From Quillaja saponaria (taxonomy: Eukaryota; Streptophyta; Magnoliopsida; Fabales; Quillajaceae): a stretch of DNA of 64,000 bases. The stretch spans positions 17,957,071 through 18,021,070 of the forward strand of contig CM055618.1 of assembly GCA_029379385.1 (NCBI GenBank), given 5' to 3'. Below the pieces are notes generated by a model, which made no database searches, was not told the origin of the DNA, and saw only the letters and a list, made by a program, of their open reading frames with translations. Each line of letters begins with the position of its first letter. The stretch's first letter is position 1. This document shows, piece after piece, positions 12,552 to 25,234 of the stretch. The position numbers and the translations under genes were made by a program.

Positions 12552-15500
12552 ATGGCCTCAGAAAATTTTGTACAACCTGCCATCCCGCTCTTTGATGGTC
12601 ATTATGACCATTGGAGCATGCTGATGGAGAACTTCCTTAGGTCCAAAGAATATTGGCAGGTTGTTAGTGCTGGTGTAGAAGAGGCAGCAGCTAGTACTGC
12701 TCTATTAGATGCACAAAAGGTAGAGTTAAAAGGCCTAAGGCTAAAGGATTTGAAGGCAAAGAATTACCTTTTCCAGGCAATTGATCGGTCTATCCTAGAA
12801 ACCATTCTCTGCAAAGAAACTTCCAAGTAGATTTGGGATTCCATGAAAAAGAAATTTCAGGGATTAGTAAGGGCAAAAAGGGCAAGCAGCTTCAAGCACT
12901 TCGTTCGGAGTTTGAAACACTTCGAATGAAAACAGGGGAGTCGATTTCTGATTTCTTTTCAAGAATAATTGTGATTATCAACAAGATGCATATTCAGGGA
13001 GAAAAGATGGAGGACGTGATGGTGATTGAGAAAAAATTTCTGTCGATGACGCCAAATTTTAACTATGTGGTTTGCGCAATTGAATAATCAAAGGATACTA
13101 CTGATCTTTCAATTGATGAACTGCAAGGATCACTGTTGGTACATGAACAAAAAATGGTTCACCAAGACAAAGGAGAGCAAGCATTGAAAGCAGCCACCAA
13201 TAAAGGAGAACAAGCATCTCTAACACCGAATTATGCAGATAAAAAAAAAAGGAAAAGGCAGAGGACGTAAGGATTACAAACAACCACGTCAAAAATCTAA
13301 AGATATTCACTCAAATGATTCACAAGGGAGAGGAAGAGGTCAAAACGATTACCAATCAAAGACAGCAGATAAATCCCATATTGAGTGCTTCAGATGTCAC
13401 ATGTATGGCCAATTACAAGTCAGAATGTCCGTACTAAGTTATCTAAAGAAGGCAGTAGCAAAGCTAATCTTGCAGAAACAGAAGAAGCGTCTTTGTTGAT
13501 GGTTTGTCATGTCAAAGAGGACACCCATAAATTTATGGTATTTAGACACGGGTTGCAGCAACTATATGTCTGGAGACAAATCTGCATTCTCTGATTTTGA
13601 TGAATCCTTCGTGATAATGTGAAATTTGGTGACAACTCCAAAGTTTCGGTCATGAGAAAAGGAAAGGTAACAATTCAAACCAAAGAAAATTCAATTCAGA
13701 CTTATATCTAATGTTCTTTTTGTACCATAGTTGAGAACAAATTTGCTTAGCGTGGGCCAACTTCAAGAAAATGGATATGAAATCTCCATAAAAAATGGAG
13801 TATACAGGATTGAAGATGAAGAATTGGGCTTAATAGCTCAAGTCAACATGACTGCTAACCGAATGTTTCCTTTATATCTTCAAAACATCTCTCATTCTTG
13901 TTTCTCGGCAAGAGTAAGGGAGGAGGCTTGGCTATGACACTTTCGGTATGGACATTTGAATTTTGATGGACTAAAAATACTACATCAGAAGAAGATGGTG
14001 ACTGGTCTTCCTCAAATTGATGTTCCTTCTCAATTATGTGAAGAATGCGTTAGTTGGCAAACAACATCGTAATCAGTTTCCACAAGGAAAAGCATAGGAG
14101 AGCAAAAAAAGCCTTGGAGTTGATTCATTCTGACATTTGTGGGCCAATAAACCCAACTTCAAACGGAGGTAAAAGATATCTAATTACTTTAATTGATGAT
14201 TATAGCCAAAAAACATAGGTTTATTTTTTGCAAGAGAAATCAGAAGCATTGTCAGCTTTTAAAGACCTTTAAAATGCTGGTTGAAAAGGAGTCAGGTTGT
14301 TCAATAAAAATTTTACGCAATGACCGTGTTGGAGAATACAACTCACTTGACTTTGCAGATTTTTGTGAGACTCATAGAATCAAGAGGCAGCTTACAGCAG
14401 CCTACAGCCTACACTCCTCAGCAAAATGGTGTTTGTGAGAGAAAGAATCGTACTATTCTCAATATGGTGCAAAGTCTTTTATCGAGAAGTGGTGTCCCAA
14501 AAAGTTTATGGCCTGAAGCAGTTAATTGGAGCATTCATATATTGAGCAGAAGCCCCACACTTGCTATTCAAAATATAACACTCGAAGAAGCATGGAGTGG
14601 ACATAGATCAGCTGTTGATCACTTCAGAATTTTTGGCTGCATAACATATGCCTATATTCCTAGATCAAAAAAGGAGTAAACTTGATGATAAAGGAGAAAA
14701 ATGTGCTTTTTTTGGTGTTTGTAATCAATCAAAGACTTACAAGCTGTATAATCCTAGCACCATAAAAATCATCATTAGTCGCGATGTTATGTTTGATGAA
14801 GAACGAAACTAGGCCTTGGAACGAGAAAAACATTGGACAAAAACAAAGTATTCTAATAGATTTTGATAGTGATGAGACAATCCAACAGCCAATAGAGAAT
14901 TTACAACATCCAGCAGATTTGTAAATTGTCCCAGATGCTCAAAATTCACCTACAACAGTAGTGGATGATGTACAGCAGTCACGATGCGTTAGAAAAAGAC
15001 CTGCATGGATGATTGATTACGAAGTTGATGAAACTGACCAATCTGAAGATCCACTTACATATTTTGCTCTTTTTCAGATTGTGATCCTACAGTTTTTGAA
15101 GATGCTATTAAAGAAACAAAATGGCAGAAAGCCATGGATGCTGAAATTACAGCAATTGAAAAAAATCATACTTGGGAGTTGACTGATTTTCCAAGAAGGG
15201 CACAAGACAATTGGTGTCAAGTGGGTCTACAAGACAAAAATGAAGGAAAATGGTGAAGTTGACAAATACAAGGCACGTTTGGTGGCTAAAGGCTATAAGC
15301 AAGAGTTTGGTGTTGATTTCAAAGAAGTTTTTGCTCCTATTGCCAGACTAGATGCAATCAGATTGGTGGTCGCTTTGGCTGCAAAAAACTCATGGTCCAT
15401 TTTCCAATTAGATGTAAAATCGGCATTCCTGCATGGAGAATTGGAAGAACAGGTATTCATTGATCAACCTCCTGGTTATGTGAAATTAGGAAGTGAACAT

Positions 15501-16625
15501 AAAGTTTATAAGTTAAAGAAATCACTCTATGGACTAAAACAAGCTCCAAGGGCTTGGTATAGTCGTATTGATAAGTATTTTTAGGAAGAAGGTTTTGAAA
15601 AATGTCCATATGAGCATACATTATTTGTTAAAAATGAAGATGGAGGAAAAATGCTGATAGTATGTCTATATGTAGATGATCTTATATTTACTGGAAATGA
15701 TGCTGTCATGTTTGAAAAGTTTAAGAAGTCTATGATGGTTGAGTTTGAAATGTCTGATTTGGGTATGATGCATTATTTTCTTGGAATTGAAGTGGTACAA
15801 TCTAGTGCTGGAATTTTTATATCCCAAAAGAAGTATATTTGGGACGTTCTACACAGATTTCAGATAGCGAATTGTAATTCTGTAAATACACCAACTGAGT
15901 TTGGTTTGAAGCTATCTAAAGATTCTGATGGAAAGAAGGTGGACAACATCTTTTACAAACAAATTGTGGGAAGCTTAATGTATTTACTGTAACAAGACCT
16001 GACATAATGCATGCTGTGAGTCTCATTAGCAGGTACATGGAATATCCAACAGAGATGTATCTACTAGCTGCCAAAAGGATTTTTAGGTACTTGAAAGGTA
16101 CAATGGAATTTGGGTTGTTCTACAAGAAAGGAGAAAAATCAACTTTAACGGGTTTTACAGATAGTGATTATGCAGGAGATCAAGATGACAGAAAAAGTAC
16201 TTCAGGTTTTGTTTTTATGCTCGGTTCAGGGGCTGTTTCATGGTCATCAAAGAAGCAGCTTAATTGTCACTATATCAACCACTGAAGCTGAGTTCGTTGC
16301 AGCAACTTCATGTGCATGTCAAGCTATACGGTTGAAAAGGATTCTTGAAGAACTCTCATACAAAAGGGAAGGGCCTACCATAATTTTTTGTAACAACAAC
16401 TCAACAATTAAAATTTCTAAGAATCCTGTTTTACATGGAAGGAGCAAGCACATAGATGTGAAGTATCATTTCTTAAGAGACCTCACAAGAGATGGAATAA
16501 TTAAGCTCATTCACTGTAGAAGTGAAGATCAAGTTGCTGATATATTTGCTAAACCTCTCAAACTGCCTGTGTTTTTTAAACTAAGAAAGTTGCTTAGCAT
16601 TTGTACTTTGAAAGATTTTGCTTGA
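12552..16625 (+). pseudogene. Decayed copia gag-pol polyprotein
   Basis: Gag begins at the ATG 12552 (MASENFVQPAIPLFDGHYDHW). It hits an in-frame TAG at 12828 and changes frame near 12885. The zinc knuckle near 13385-13430 is broken by one extra base. A protease DTG site lies near 13543-13551. GAG-pre-integrase and integrase pieces span about 13940-14680. Reverse transcriptase covers about 15180-15990, with the catalytic YVDD at 15669-15680. RNase H lies at about 16140-16600. At least eight frame breaks or stops were seen, so no functional polyprotein is possible. The pieces were placed by recognisable domain order, not by alignment. Confidence 0.9.
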
Positions 16626-16651
16626 AAAGCTTCTGAGTTTAACATCTGTTT

Positions 16652-16661
16652 AAGGGAGGAA
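16652..16661 (+). other. Polypurine tract of the copia element
   Basis: AAGGGAGGAA lies immediately upstream of the 3' LTR, where plus-strand priming occurs in LTR elements. Confidence 0.75.
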
Positions 16662-16922
16662 TAGTTGGTTGAATAAGTCAGTATGTTTGGCAAGATATTT
16701 TCTCATCTTACCTGGTCTTTAGGAGTCTATCTAGTTCGTTGAGTCTGTTTCATTCAGCTCATGTTATTTTGCTTAGCTCAGTTTGTTTTGATTTTCTGTT
16801 AATGTAATGGTCTATATAAAGAAACAATACTTGATTCAATAAATAGAACACAGAACAACAGTTCTTTCTTCTTCCTTTGCCTTAATATAAAGTTTTTTAC
16901 TTGCAACTTTGAACCTGTAACA
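16662..16922 (+). repeat. 3' LTR of the copia element
   Basis: Begins TAGTTGGTTGAATAAGTC, one inserted base in the terminal TG relative to the 5' LTR, and ends TGTAACA. The sequence runs parallel to the 5' LTR along its whole length. Confidence 0.93.
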
Positions 16923-16927
16923 TAGAT

Positions 16928-18065
16928 TTCCACGGCCAAACAATTTTAAACTATGATAAGATTAAATGAATATTAACTTCAGCACTTGTAGCCCAAATGA
17001 ATTTTTAATGTCAAGATTTTTACCTCTACCTCTAATAATAGTAAATTCGTGCCTTTCACCACCGACCTCAAGGCTTTGTTTGGTAGGAAAGTATTAAATA
17101 AGGCAGCAGAAGTCAGGCACATTTTTTGATCTTACCCAAACAGTTGAAGATATTTTAAGTAGATCCTCTCATAAAGTCAGGTCCATATTAACAAACAAAT
17201 AATAGGTAGTGGGTATGATGTACGAGTCACTGAAGTGGATACGGATCCTATTTTAAATTTGAAGCCCCATCCTACCCGACAACCCAACCCCCTTAAATCT
17301 TAAATGTTTTGTTTATTTAAATTCCCTAACGTTAACCGGGGTGGGAATTACTACTAAATCTTAAGGAAGCTAACTGGAAAATCCTTGTGTGGGACAGTTT
17401 GCTTTATTTATGACAGTTTCCGTACAGGTACTTAGAATTAAGGAAACCCGTTTTAAAAGAAACGGATTGAGAGTTAGCGTAACCGGCAATCGACGGTGGA
17501 GGTGAGAAATGAGAATAGAGGCATCGAGGCAAGGGCCATTATACTAAACGTTAAGAAAGTGGTGGTGGCAGGTTTACAGCCTGGACTGGGCTGACCAAAC
17601 AAACAATATGATTCGCCTATCGTTTTGGATAACAATTTTGTCGTTTTCTGCCAGCTCTGCATCTCAGTGGACCCCACTTATTCTAATTTATTAAAATTAA
17701 CACGTACAGTAAGAAAATGAAATGCTATGCAGCCTGGGGTCTTCAGTCAAACGAAAAAACCCATCCAACAGTTCATCTACAATTCCACTGTAGTTCTGCT
17801 TCAATATCTCTTAAATTCCACCCACGCGCTCCCATGAGCGTGAGTAACACCTTCGTAGATTTGTATATATTTTTGGATAAAGAGAAGGTGACTTGTGTAA
17901 ATCAGTGAAACAATAAAAGTGACGCGTGTTAGTTATACAGCTGTATCCCAAACCCAAACACAACCGCTTTCCATTGGAAGAAGCGGTACAGATGGGCCCA
18001 CAAGGCCTTTTTCAGAACTCCAATTGTTGACCTGCTTAATCGGTTGCCTCTCTACCTTCTAACTC
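16928..18065. other. Upstream region of the MYB gene
   Basis: Mixed AT-rich and moderate-GC sequence. The last 500 bp should be the MYB promoter and contains CACGCG/ACGCGT-type motifs near 17824 and 17920. The frames at 17474-17677 and 17717-17908 have no support. Confidence 0.4.
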
Positions 18066-18073
18066 ATATATAA
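18066..18073 (+). promoter_or_regulatory. TATA box of the MYB gene
   Basis: CATATATAAG at about 18065-18074 is 140 bp upstream of the ATG. It is followed by a CT-rich leader (18130-18155), a common plant core-promoter layout. Confidence 0.6.
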
Positions 18074-18213
18074 GAAACCAAACGCTGCAAGTCTTCTAAC
18101 CTACTATATGCTGCCCTCACTAATCTAAATCTCAAACCTTCTTCTTCTTCCTTTTTTAACTCTGCAAATTCTCACTTACCTCGAAAAAGCCTTTACCTTC
18201 TAGAGAGAGGACG

Positions 18214-19218
18214 ATGGCTGCAACCAGGAAAGATATGGATCGGATTAAAGGCCCATGGAGCCCCGAAGAAGATGAGGCTCTTCAAAAGCTGGTAGAGAAA
18301 CATGGACCCAGAAACTGGTCCTTGATCAGCAAATCAATCCAGGGTAGGTCCGGAAAGTCTTGTAGACTCCGCTGGTGTAATCAGCTATCTCCCCAGGTGG
18401 AGCATCGTGCTTTCACAGCTCTAGAGGATGAGACTATAATCAGGGCCCATGCCCGATTTGGTAACAAATGGGCCACAATCGCCCGACTTATATCGGGTCG
18501 GACTGATAACGCCATCAAGAACCACTGGAATTCCACCTTGAAACGCAAGTGTTTGTCGATGATCAACGAAAGCGGTGGGGCTAGTGTGTTCGATGGGAAT
18601 TTGAACCCGCAGCCACTGAAGAGGTCGGTGAGTTCCGGGTCGGCGATTCCTGTGTCCACTGAGCTTTATATGAACCCTCCGACCCCAAGTAGTCCATCTG
18701 GATCTGACGTCAGCGATTCCAATGCCCCTGTTGGGTCTTCTTCTCACGTGTACCGACCGGTACCAAGAACCGGCGCCGTTCTACCTCCCGTAGAAACGAC
18801 GGCGTCATCTAATGACCCTCCTACTTCATTATCCCTTTCACTTCCAGGTGTCGATTCCGGTGAGGTCCGAGTCAACGATTCAGCTCACGCAGCACAATTG
18901 ACAACTAACGTTCCTATTTTCCCCTCGATGACTCCAGCACCGGCATCAATACCCGTGCAGGTACCTTTTCAGCAGCATAGTCCTTTGGGTCTGAATGAGG
19001 GGGGCGTCTGTTGTGGTTTATCGGCGGCGAATCAAAATGGGTATGTGCCGTTCAGTTTCAGCGGTGGGTTACTGGCGGTGATGCAGGAGATGATAAGGAA
19101 GGAGGTTAGGAGCTATATGGCGGGTATGGAGCAGAATGGGATGTGTGCATCGGCTGGCCGTGATGGGTTTAGGAATGCTTCGGTGAAGCGTATTGGGATT
19201 AGCAGGATTGACTCTTGA
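18214..19218 (+). CDS. R2R3-MYB transcription factor, subgroup 22 (MYB44/70/73/77 type)
   Basis: Single exon, 334 residues, intronless as in this subgroup. R2 spans residues 12-60 ([19 protein letters not shown]...RLRWCNQL). R3 spans 65-110 ([10 protein letters not shown]...[17 protein letters not shown]), with Phe replacing the first Trp as in plant R3 repeats. Subgroup-22 motifs follow: [20 protein letters not shown] near 150-168, an EAR-like LSLSL at residues 206-210 and the conserved [20 protein letters not shown] near 285-305. These nuclear factors act in ABA, auxin and stress responses, often as repressors. Which of MYB44, 70, 73 or 77 it matches cannot be settled by eye. Confidence 0.95.
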   Translation: MAATRKDMDRIKGPWSPEEDEALQKLVEKHGPRNWSLISKSIQGRSGKSCRLRWCNQLSPQVEHRAFTALEDETIIRAHARFGNKWATIARLISGRTDNAIKNHWNSTLKRKCLSMINESGGASVFDGNLNPQPLKRSVSSGSAIPVSTELYMNPPTPSSPSGSDVSDSNAPVGSSSHVYRPVPRTGAVLPPVETTASSNDPPTSLSLSLPGVDSGEVRVNDSAHAAQLTTNVPIFPSMTPAPASIPVQVPFQQHSPLGLNEGGVCCGLSAANQNGYVPFSFSGGLLAVMQEMIRKEVRSYMAGMEQNGMCASAGRDGFRNASVKRIGISRIDS

Positions 19219-20430
19219 ATTGCAAAGAACCTAAAAACAGAGTAGGTAGCGAGGATCAGAAATCAGATCATCATATGGGGGTGGAGCCAAGAAAAAGGTG
19301 GGCTCTTTTCTGGGTTTCTAGGTAATAATTTTGGCCAATGTACAGAGCATGAGAGAGAGAGAAATGGTCTTGGAATTCATAATCATTCCCAAGCAGTAGA
19401 GGAATGAAGAAGAGGAAGAAGGAAATCACTTAAAAAAAATAAAAAATTAGGAATCTCAATCTAAAGTTAATCTATGTTCTCATCAGCAGAAGTGTTTTAA
19501 TATTATTAAATTAAAATGTTGATATTATGTTTTAATTTTAATCTTGGTTAGAAATATAAATAGTGCATGTAAGATTGAATGCACAGAAATGGGAACAGAA
19601 AGGAGGACGGAGAACAAATGGTGTGGCTGTAGTCACTGTTCGTTTTCCTCATTTGGCCTTTTCTTTTGTTTTAAGGAGATAATCTATTACGAAAGTTGCG
19701 AGTTATGCTGCCACAATATGGGTAACAGAAGGGCCCTCCTTCTACGGGCAGGAATGAGTTACAAAAAAACACAAGCAGATTGCTCCAAAAAGAATAATTG
19801 TTTCTTTTTGTTTTTGGCCGAAAAAGAATTTCTTGAGAAACTGGACCATGTTATGGTTAGGAGAAACGTTGATTAGGGTGGAGACGGTTAGTGTTGAAGC
19901 TGCATAGAGCAGTTGACAATTTGCGAAAGCAATGCACAATACGTTTTACTAGGGTAGTTGAACTATTCAAGCTTGGGAAACATTGCTTCCCCAAACTGTC
20001 AACTGCTCTCTATGTTACACTAGTAAAATTGAGATGCTTTACATAAAAGAAATAATCCAGGACAATTTTTAGCATTCCTTGAACCAGATGTATCGATCAT
20101 TTCATTGGATCCGTGTCATCCATACAGAAAACTCTACTGCTATGTTGTGCATGAGTTGCCTCCTATACACATTACAAACACAACAATCACCAATTAGAAG
20201 AAAGAATCTGGAGTCAATTTTTTTAAAATCGACGAATGAATTAGTAATGCCTAATGTTACAACAACAATTGGGTTTTTTGTCATTTACTGTTACGGGTGA
20301 GCAACAAGACGCTATATTGGTCAAGAAACTGCTGCCACAATTGACATTTGGTATTGATACAAGTGAGGTGGAGAGTACCCTTCTGGTGGCTCCTCAATCA
20401 TCTTTACAGTTGCCTTTTTCCTTCAGCCCT
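19219..20430. other. MYB 3' UTR and convergent spacer to MRG
   Basis: The first 250-300 bp should be the MYB 3' UTR. The rest is AT-rich, and the MRG 3' UTR on the minus strand should lie just below 20431. The frames at 19544-19876 and 20079-20300 lack features. Confidence 0.4.
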
Positions 20431-21640
20431 TTACGTGCCATCGTATGCAGACAGGAAGAACGGACTCCGGTTCTTCAGCAGAAATCTATCACGATATGAT
20501 ACCAGAAAGGCATTCAGAAACCTCATGATATACACCAGAGTTCATTTTCATGGAGACTTGATTCAGGTGTGAGAACAATGGCATGTCAGCAAATACAAGA
20601 CCATAAAGCAAAACTTCAAAACTCTATCTAAATTGACCCCCTTAGGCTTCTGTGAAGATCCATAAGAGAGGGGTTTTTTACTTTTATTTTCAATACAAAA
20701 CTAGAACTTACAAGGCTAATACTGAAATCATGATCTAGAATGACTACAAGAAAAAGGATGTTGAATATGAGATGTTAAAGGATGACTCTTAATCTTCAGC
20801 TGATTATCATTTTTAAGGACCGAGTTCAGGATGCAGCAGAACAGAAAGTAAAACGATTAAAAAAAAGAATTTGGAAAGGTGAAAGTCAACAAAATCTGGA
20901 TATAATGTATTATGTTTCGGTTTATACTTGAGAAAGTCGAGTAATATCTGCTGCAAAGTGGGTAAGCGTTTCTTCTTCAATGTTCACATATGCCAAAAGC
21001 TCAGGTAACATAACTACAAGCACCAGAAAATCAACGGTTTTAATATTAAACTCGTAAAATGAATGTAAATAAGTCAGAAAAATTATTATTAAAATGCTCT
21101 ACAAATTTCTCCAGGTACAAGGATCAAGAAAGCTTCTGGTTATAGATGCACTAGACAAGACAGAAATATATTAACATCTCAGAGACTGTAGGGTGAATCC
21201 TTTCATAAACACTAGCTTTTGGTGCAATTTGAGGAAACAATAAGAGTTACTTGACTACCAATGAAACTTATGAGGGTGTTTCTTTTGAGACATCTAAAAA
21301 GAACAATTACAAGCAAATTCATCTCAGGAAAACGGGAGACAAACATATGTCCAAATCATTTCACTGTGCACAATTAGAAAATGCCATGGCTGCGATGGAG
21401 AACTGTTATTCCAACCTATAGGGTCTTTAACAATGTGTTCCCATCCTCTTGGCTATAAATATTTATATCAAAGATCCAGAACATACCCATTGGGTTTACA
21501 TCATATCTCTGTTAGATAACCAGAGAGGCACTTAAGTAAGAAGAAAGGTTACAAATACAAACTACAAACTTCAAATATATACTTCATTTTTTCCTTTTTC
21601 ATTTTACATTGGTTTCGTGAGCATGTTTGTGTGTATGTGC

Positions 21641-21670
21641 ATTGGGAGGGGGGGGGGGGGGGGAGGGGGT
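21641..21670. repeat. Long G homopolymer tract in an MRG intron
   Basis: GGG-A-G16-A-GGGGG lies at 21644-21669 on the plus strand, inside the intron between MRG exons 9 and 10. The transcribed pre-mRNA would be C-rich there. A run of this kind can form G-quadruplex structures and is prone to length error in sequencing. Confidence 0.85.
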
Positions 21671-24600
21671 TGAGCAGAAAGGTTCTCAAATGACCTAGTA
21701 CGCGAAATAAAATTATGCATAAGCATACCAAAGAGGTGCAATAAATGTTCAGCACCATATATTGCTGATGAAGAGACACTATCCACAACTGTTTCAGTGT
21801 ACTGCTTGTGTTCTTTTTTGTACAAGAGCATCACAGGCAATGCTTTGTCAAAATAACACCTTATTCCATTCAAGATTTCTCCTACTGAATCAACCACCCC
21901 TGTACCAAATAGGACACAGCCCATGTTCTCATCATCCGTATAAGTAAAAGTATTCAAACCTATATCTTTATGATAATACATAACAGTGGGCAGGAGAAGA
22001 AAAGGAAGTGTACACTGCTTCAATAGAGAAGAAGAAACGCTAGAATGAATTTCATTATAAACTGGTTCTCCTAAAAGTTTGTAAGCAATCTTACATGCCA
22101 TCCTTCTTTGACCTGTATTCTAGGTACTTGGTCAAAACTTCATCAACAGTTGGGGAACACGGAAGTTTTACTAGCTGTAGAACAAATATTCTCCAATAAA
22201 TCAACATATTACTAAGAATGTGGATCAGTGCATCATGTCAAGTCAATAATTTCTGTAAATTACAGAGACCATGAAATCAAATATTCTCCAGTAAAACCAC
22301 CAACTGCCATGGAGAACCAAAAGAATTCATTTCAGTCAACATATTCAATAAAGAACCAAAAAGCTATGCAATACCCTTGGTTGCAAGATCACAATTATTA
22401 TACCACCCTTGACTTCATCTATAGGTTGTTAAGGAGCAGTTTCATTAGATCTTAGATTTTAATGCATAATAACAGCCACCAAAATAACAAAATGAAGACA
22501 GTCTCATACCAGAGTCACTATGCTATGATTGCTTAGATGGTCATCCTAGTCAGAGATGGAGTTCAAAGATTCCAATAGCATATTTTCAATCTTATCGGGG
22601 TAACAATTATGGAGTTGGAGGAAAACTCGTGGAAACAATATATTATACTTTAGTTTCAATATAAAAAGTCACCAGAGAGCAAAATAATAGATGTTTTTCG
22701 TAATTAAAATAATCTTTGGATAAAAATATACAGAGAATCTATTTCAGGTAAATTCAATTTCAAGCATCTGTGCAATAACAGGAGAAAGACTACTTAAAAT
22801 GTTTATGTTTATGTGTACCTTGTCTTGCTGAGTAACAAAATCCCAATCATCAACAAGTTGCTTCCTCAGAGTTGATGGAATTTGAATCTTAACAAGCTTT
22901 TCAGTGGAGACATAGCCCTTCTAAAAAAAATTAGAAAACCACATTTAGCTTAAAATCTAGTCAAACAACTAAATTAGTTCTAATATGTAGAACCAATTCA
23001 ATAAGCATATTGCATAACTAAGAGAATCAGCAGCAGGAATGGCTTCTAAGTTTCTTCTATTCATGCTGATGAGGATCGTGGACTAATTAGATTCGTACGT
23101 ACTTCGTCAATAAGCTTGAAGAAAGATATCATGAATATTAGTTTATTGTGGTTGAGATTAAATGAAATGAGAGAAAAACACAAAGGTGACAGGAAGAGAG
23201 ATCCAATGCAGCTGAAAAATGTCCGACATATGGTAGTAGAAACTGCTATATTTAACCATAATACAAACAGACCTCAACTGATATGTCATTCTTTCGCTTC
23301 TTCCGTTTCGACACTGCGACAAAGTTTGACATATTAGTGCAACCAAGTTCTGTAATATTGCCAGCCTATCTGACATGTAAGAATTCAAAATGAATGTATC
23401 AAGAAAAATAATTATTAACAATGAAATTATTAGGAATATATTCCTAATAGAAATAAAGAATCAGGATTCAGGAAATTGATAAATGAAATTCAATAAGTTG
23501 AGTTTAGTAAATGTGTTTGATAGAAGAATTCTCAATACTTGAAATGCTTCACTATTAGAAATTCCTCTTAAGTGTTTATGAGAATTTGTAATAGGGATAC
23601 TAGTACCACAAATTCATAAACTAAAAAGTAGATGAATAACGAAAAGCCCATAACTGAGTTGCAGAAAAGGAAAAGAAGCATGAAAGTTAATGAATACCAT
23701 TATTCTTGAGATCTTCTTTATCCCCCTTTGGCATCTACAGAACCCAAAAGCAAAATTAAAAATCATCAAAGGAACAAAAAAAAACAATGGCTGACAATAG
23801 CAACAAAAATCCCAAGCCTTAATCCCAAAATCAGTGGTTGGTTATATAGATCCTCACAAAACTAGTTGGTTCCACCAATACTACTAAAGGATAACGAACC
23901 TCTCGTTTTTGTGTGCAAGTACATCCATTTTGTCTGGTCTTAGCATTTGAAACGAAAAGGAATTGACTTCCGGCACTCAATATCTGACCAGAAATTGTCA
24001 ATATCAAGATATACAAATGCTTTCCATTTCCACATGAAATTCTTTGGTCCCTTCACAATAAACCCTCCACAAGAATGATTGATCTAAAAGTGCTAAGCAG
24101 GTGAAGAGACCGGATATTATTTCAAAGACCCATCCCCCCACAACAACAAAAAAACATAACTCTCAATAGATGTTTATAGCAAACAGGAGAGTTTTCAGTA
24201 GTTATATTTCCTGATTTCCTTGATGCTGCACTCCAACATGTATGACATCCCTGCCTCCCACAAACTATATTTTCTTATAAACAAAGAGCTGGTAGTAAAG
24301 AAAAGTCAATCATTCTTGTGTATATGTAAGCCTGCATTAGAGAGTAATGAAGGGGCACATAGTTTCTATACACTATATTTACAATGAAAGAAAAGTGGAT
24401 TGCTTATTTAATTTCCTCCTGCCAATACAGGGTCTAAGCACACAACAGAAAAGAGAAGCTAAACCTCTTGGAAACTTTTTTATCAGAGTTCAACAGACAT
24501 TCCACTTATGAAGAGTAAAGCTTACCAGTAGAACTTTTAGGCCTGATTTGAGTAGAACGTCCCAGCTTTGTATTCTTATCTACACCTTGTTTTTTGTCAA

Positions 24601-25220
24601 GGGCCTGCTGTTTCATAACATTCTCCTCGGTATGTTTCATTAGACGGTCCACACCTACCCATTCGTCCCAACTGTTAAAAAGATGCTGAACCCATTGTAA
24701 TGATTTCTTTATCCATCGCTTTTCTGGCAGAGGCATAACTATCTATGCAAGCATAAAACCCAGTTTTTCACCATTTTCATGTTCCTAAGGAGTATGTTAT
24801 ACACACAAGCAAGAACACACACATATGTAAATCCATATACTGGGTACAGAAACGTCCAAGAAAGAATTAATTTCGCTTTTACACAATGGAGAATGGTAAA
24901 GAATGATTGCCATTTAACTGTCCCCCAAAATATTGTGAAGGGACATAATCAAGTAAATGCGTAACTTCAGTCTGGGAATTTATATATGCTGCTTGCATTG
25001 TAATAGGGAGAAAAAGTTAATATCACTCACTCTAAAAAGAAATCTCAAGGGTGGTACTACTAGGAAGACAATTACATGTTACATTGTCTCTTTGCAGTGT
25101 ATGTGAGAGTGAGGAAAAAGCGAGAGAGAGATTCTATACTTTAGTTGAACCTCATTAATCTTCAACTCTGATCTTAAAGTAAATATTAAGATGAATAGAA
25201 CATAAGGCTGACATACTCAC

Positions 25221-25234
25221 TTTTTGTTCCATCC
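25221..25234 (-). other. 14-nt microexon of the MRG gene
   Basis: GGATGGAACAAAAA is bounded by ttttgcag on one side and gtgagtat on the other. It supplies GWNKN, which joins YL to WDEW in the chromodomain aromatic region. Both phases fit only with this exon included. Confidence 0.88.

Larger units (their letters stand above)
12160..16927 (+). mobile_element. Ty1/copia LTR retrotransposon with 5-bp target duplication
   Basis: The element proper is 12165..16922 (4,758 bp), flanked by the direct repeat TAGAT at 12160-12164 and 16923-16927, so it is one intact insertion. The LTRs are 260 and 261 bp and differ by about 15 substitutions and one indel by eye. A primer-binding site for initiator Met tRNA follows the 5' LTR, and a purine tract precedes the 3' LTR. 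Domain order gag-protease-integrase-reverse transcriptase-RNase H places it in copia. The coding region carries many stops and frameshifts, so it cannot move by itself now. Confidence 0.95.

Noticed and set aside
21604..22101. 165-residue open frame with a polyproline end as a separate gene
   Set aside because: It is MRG exon 9 with the flanking introns read through; the Pro run comes from the G16 tract in the intron.
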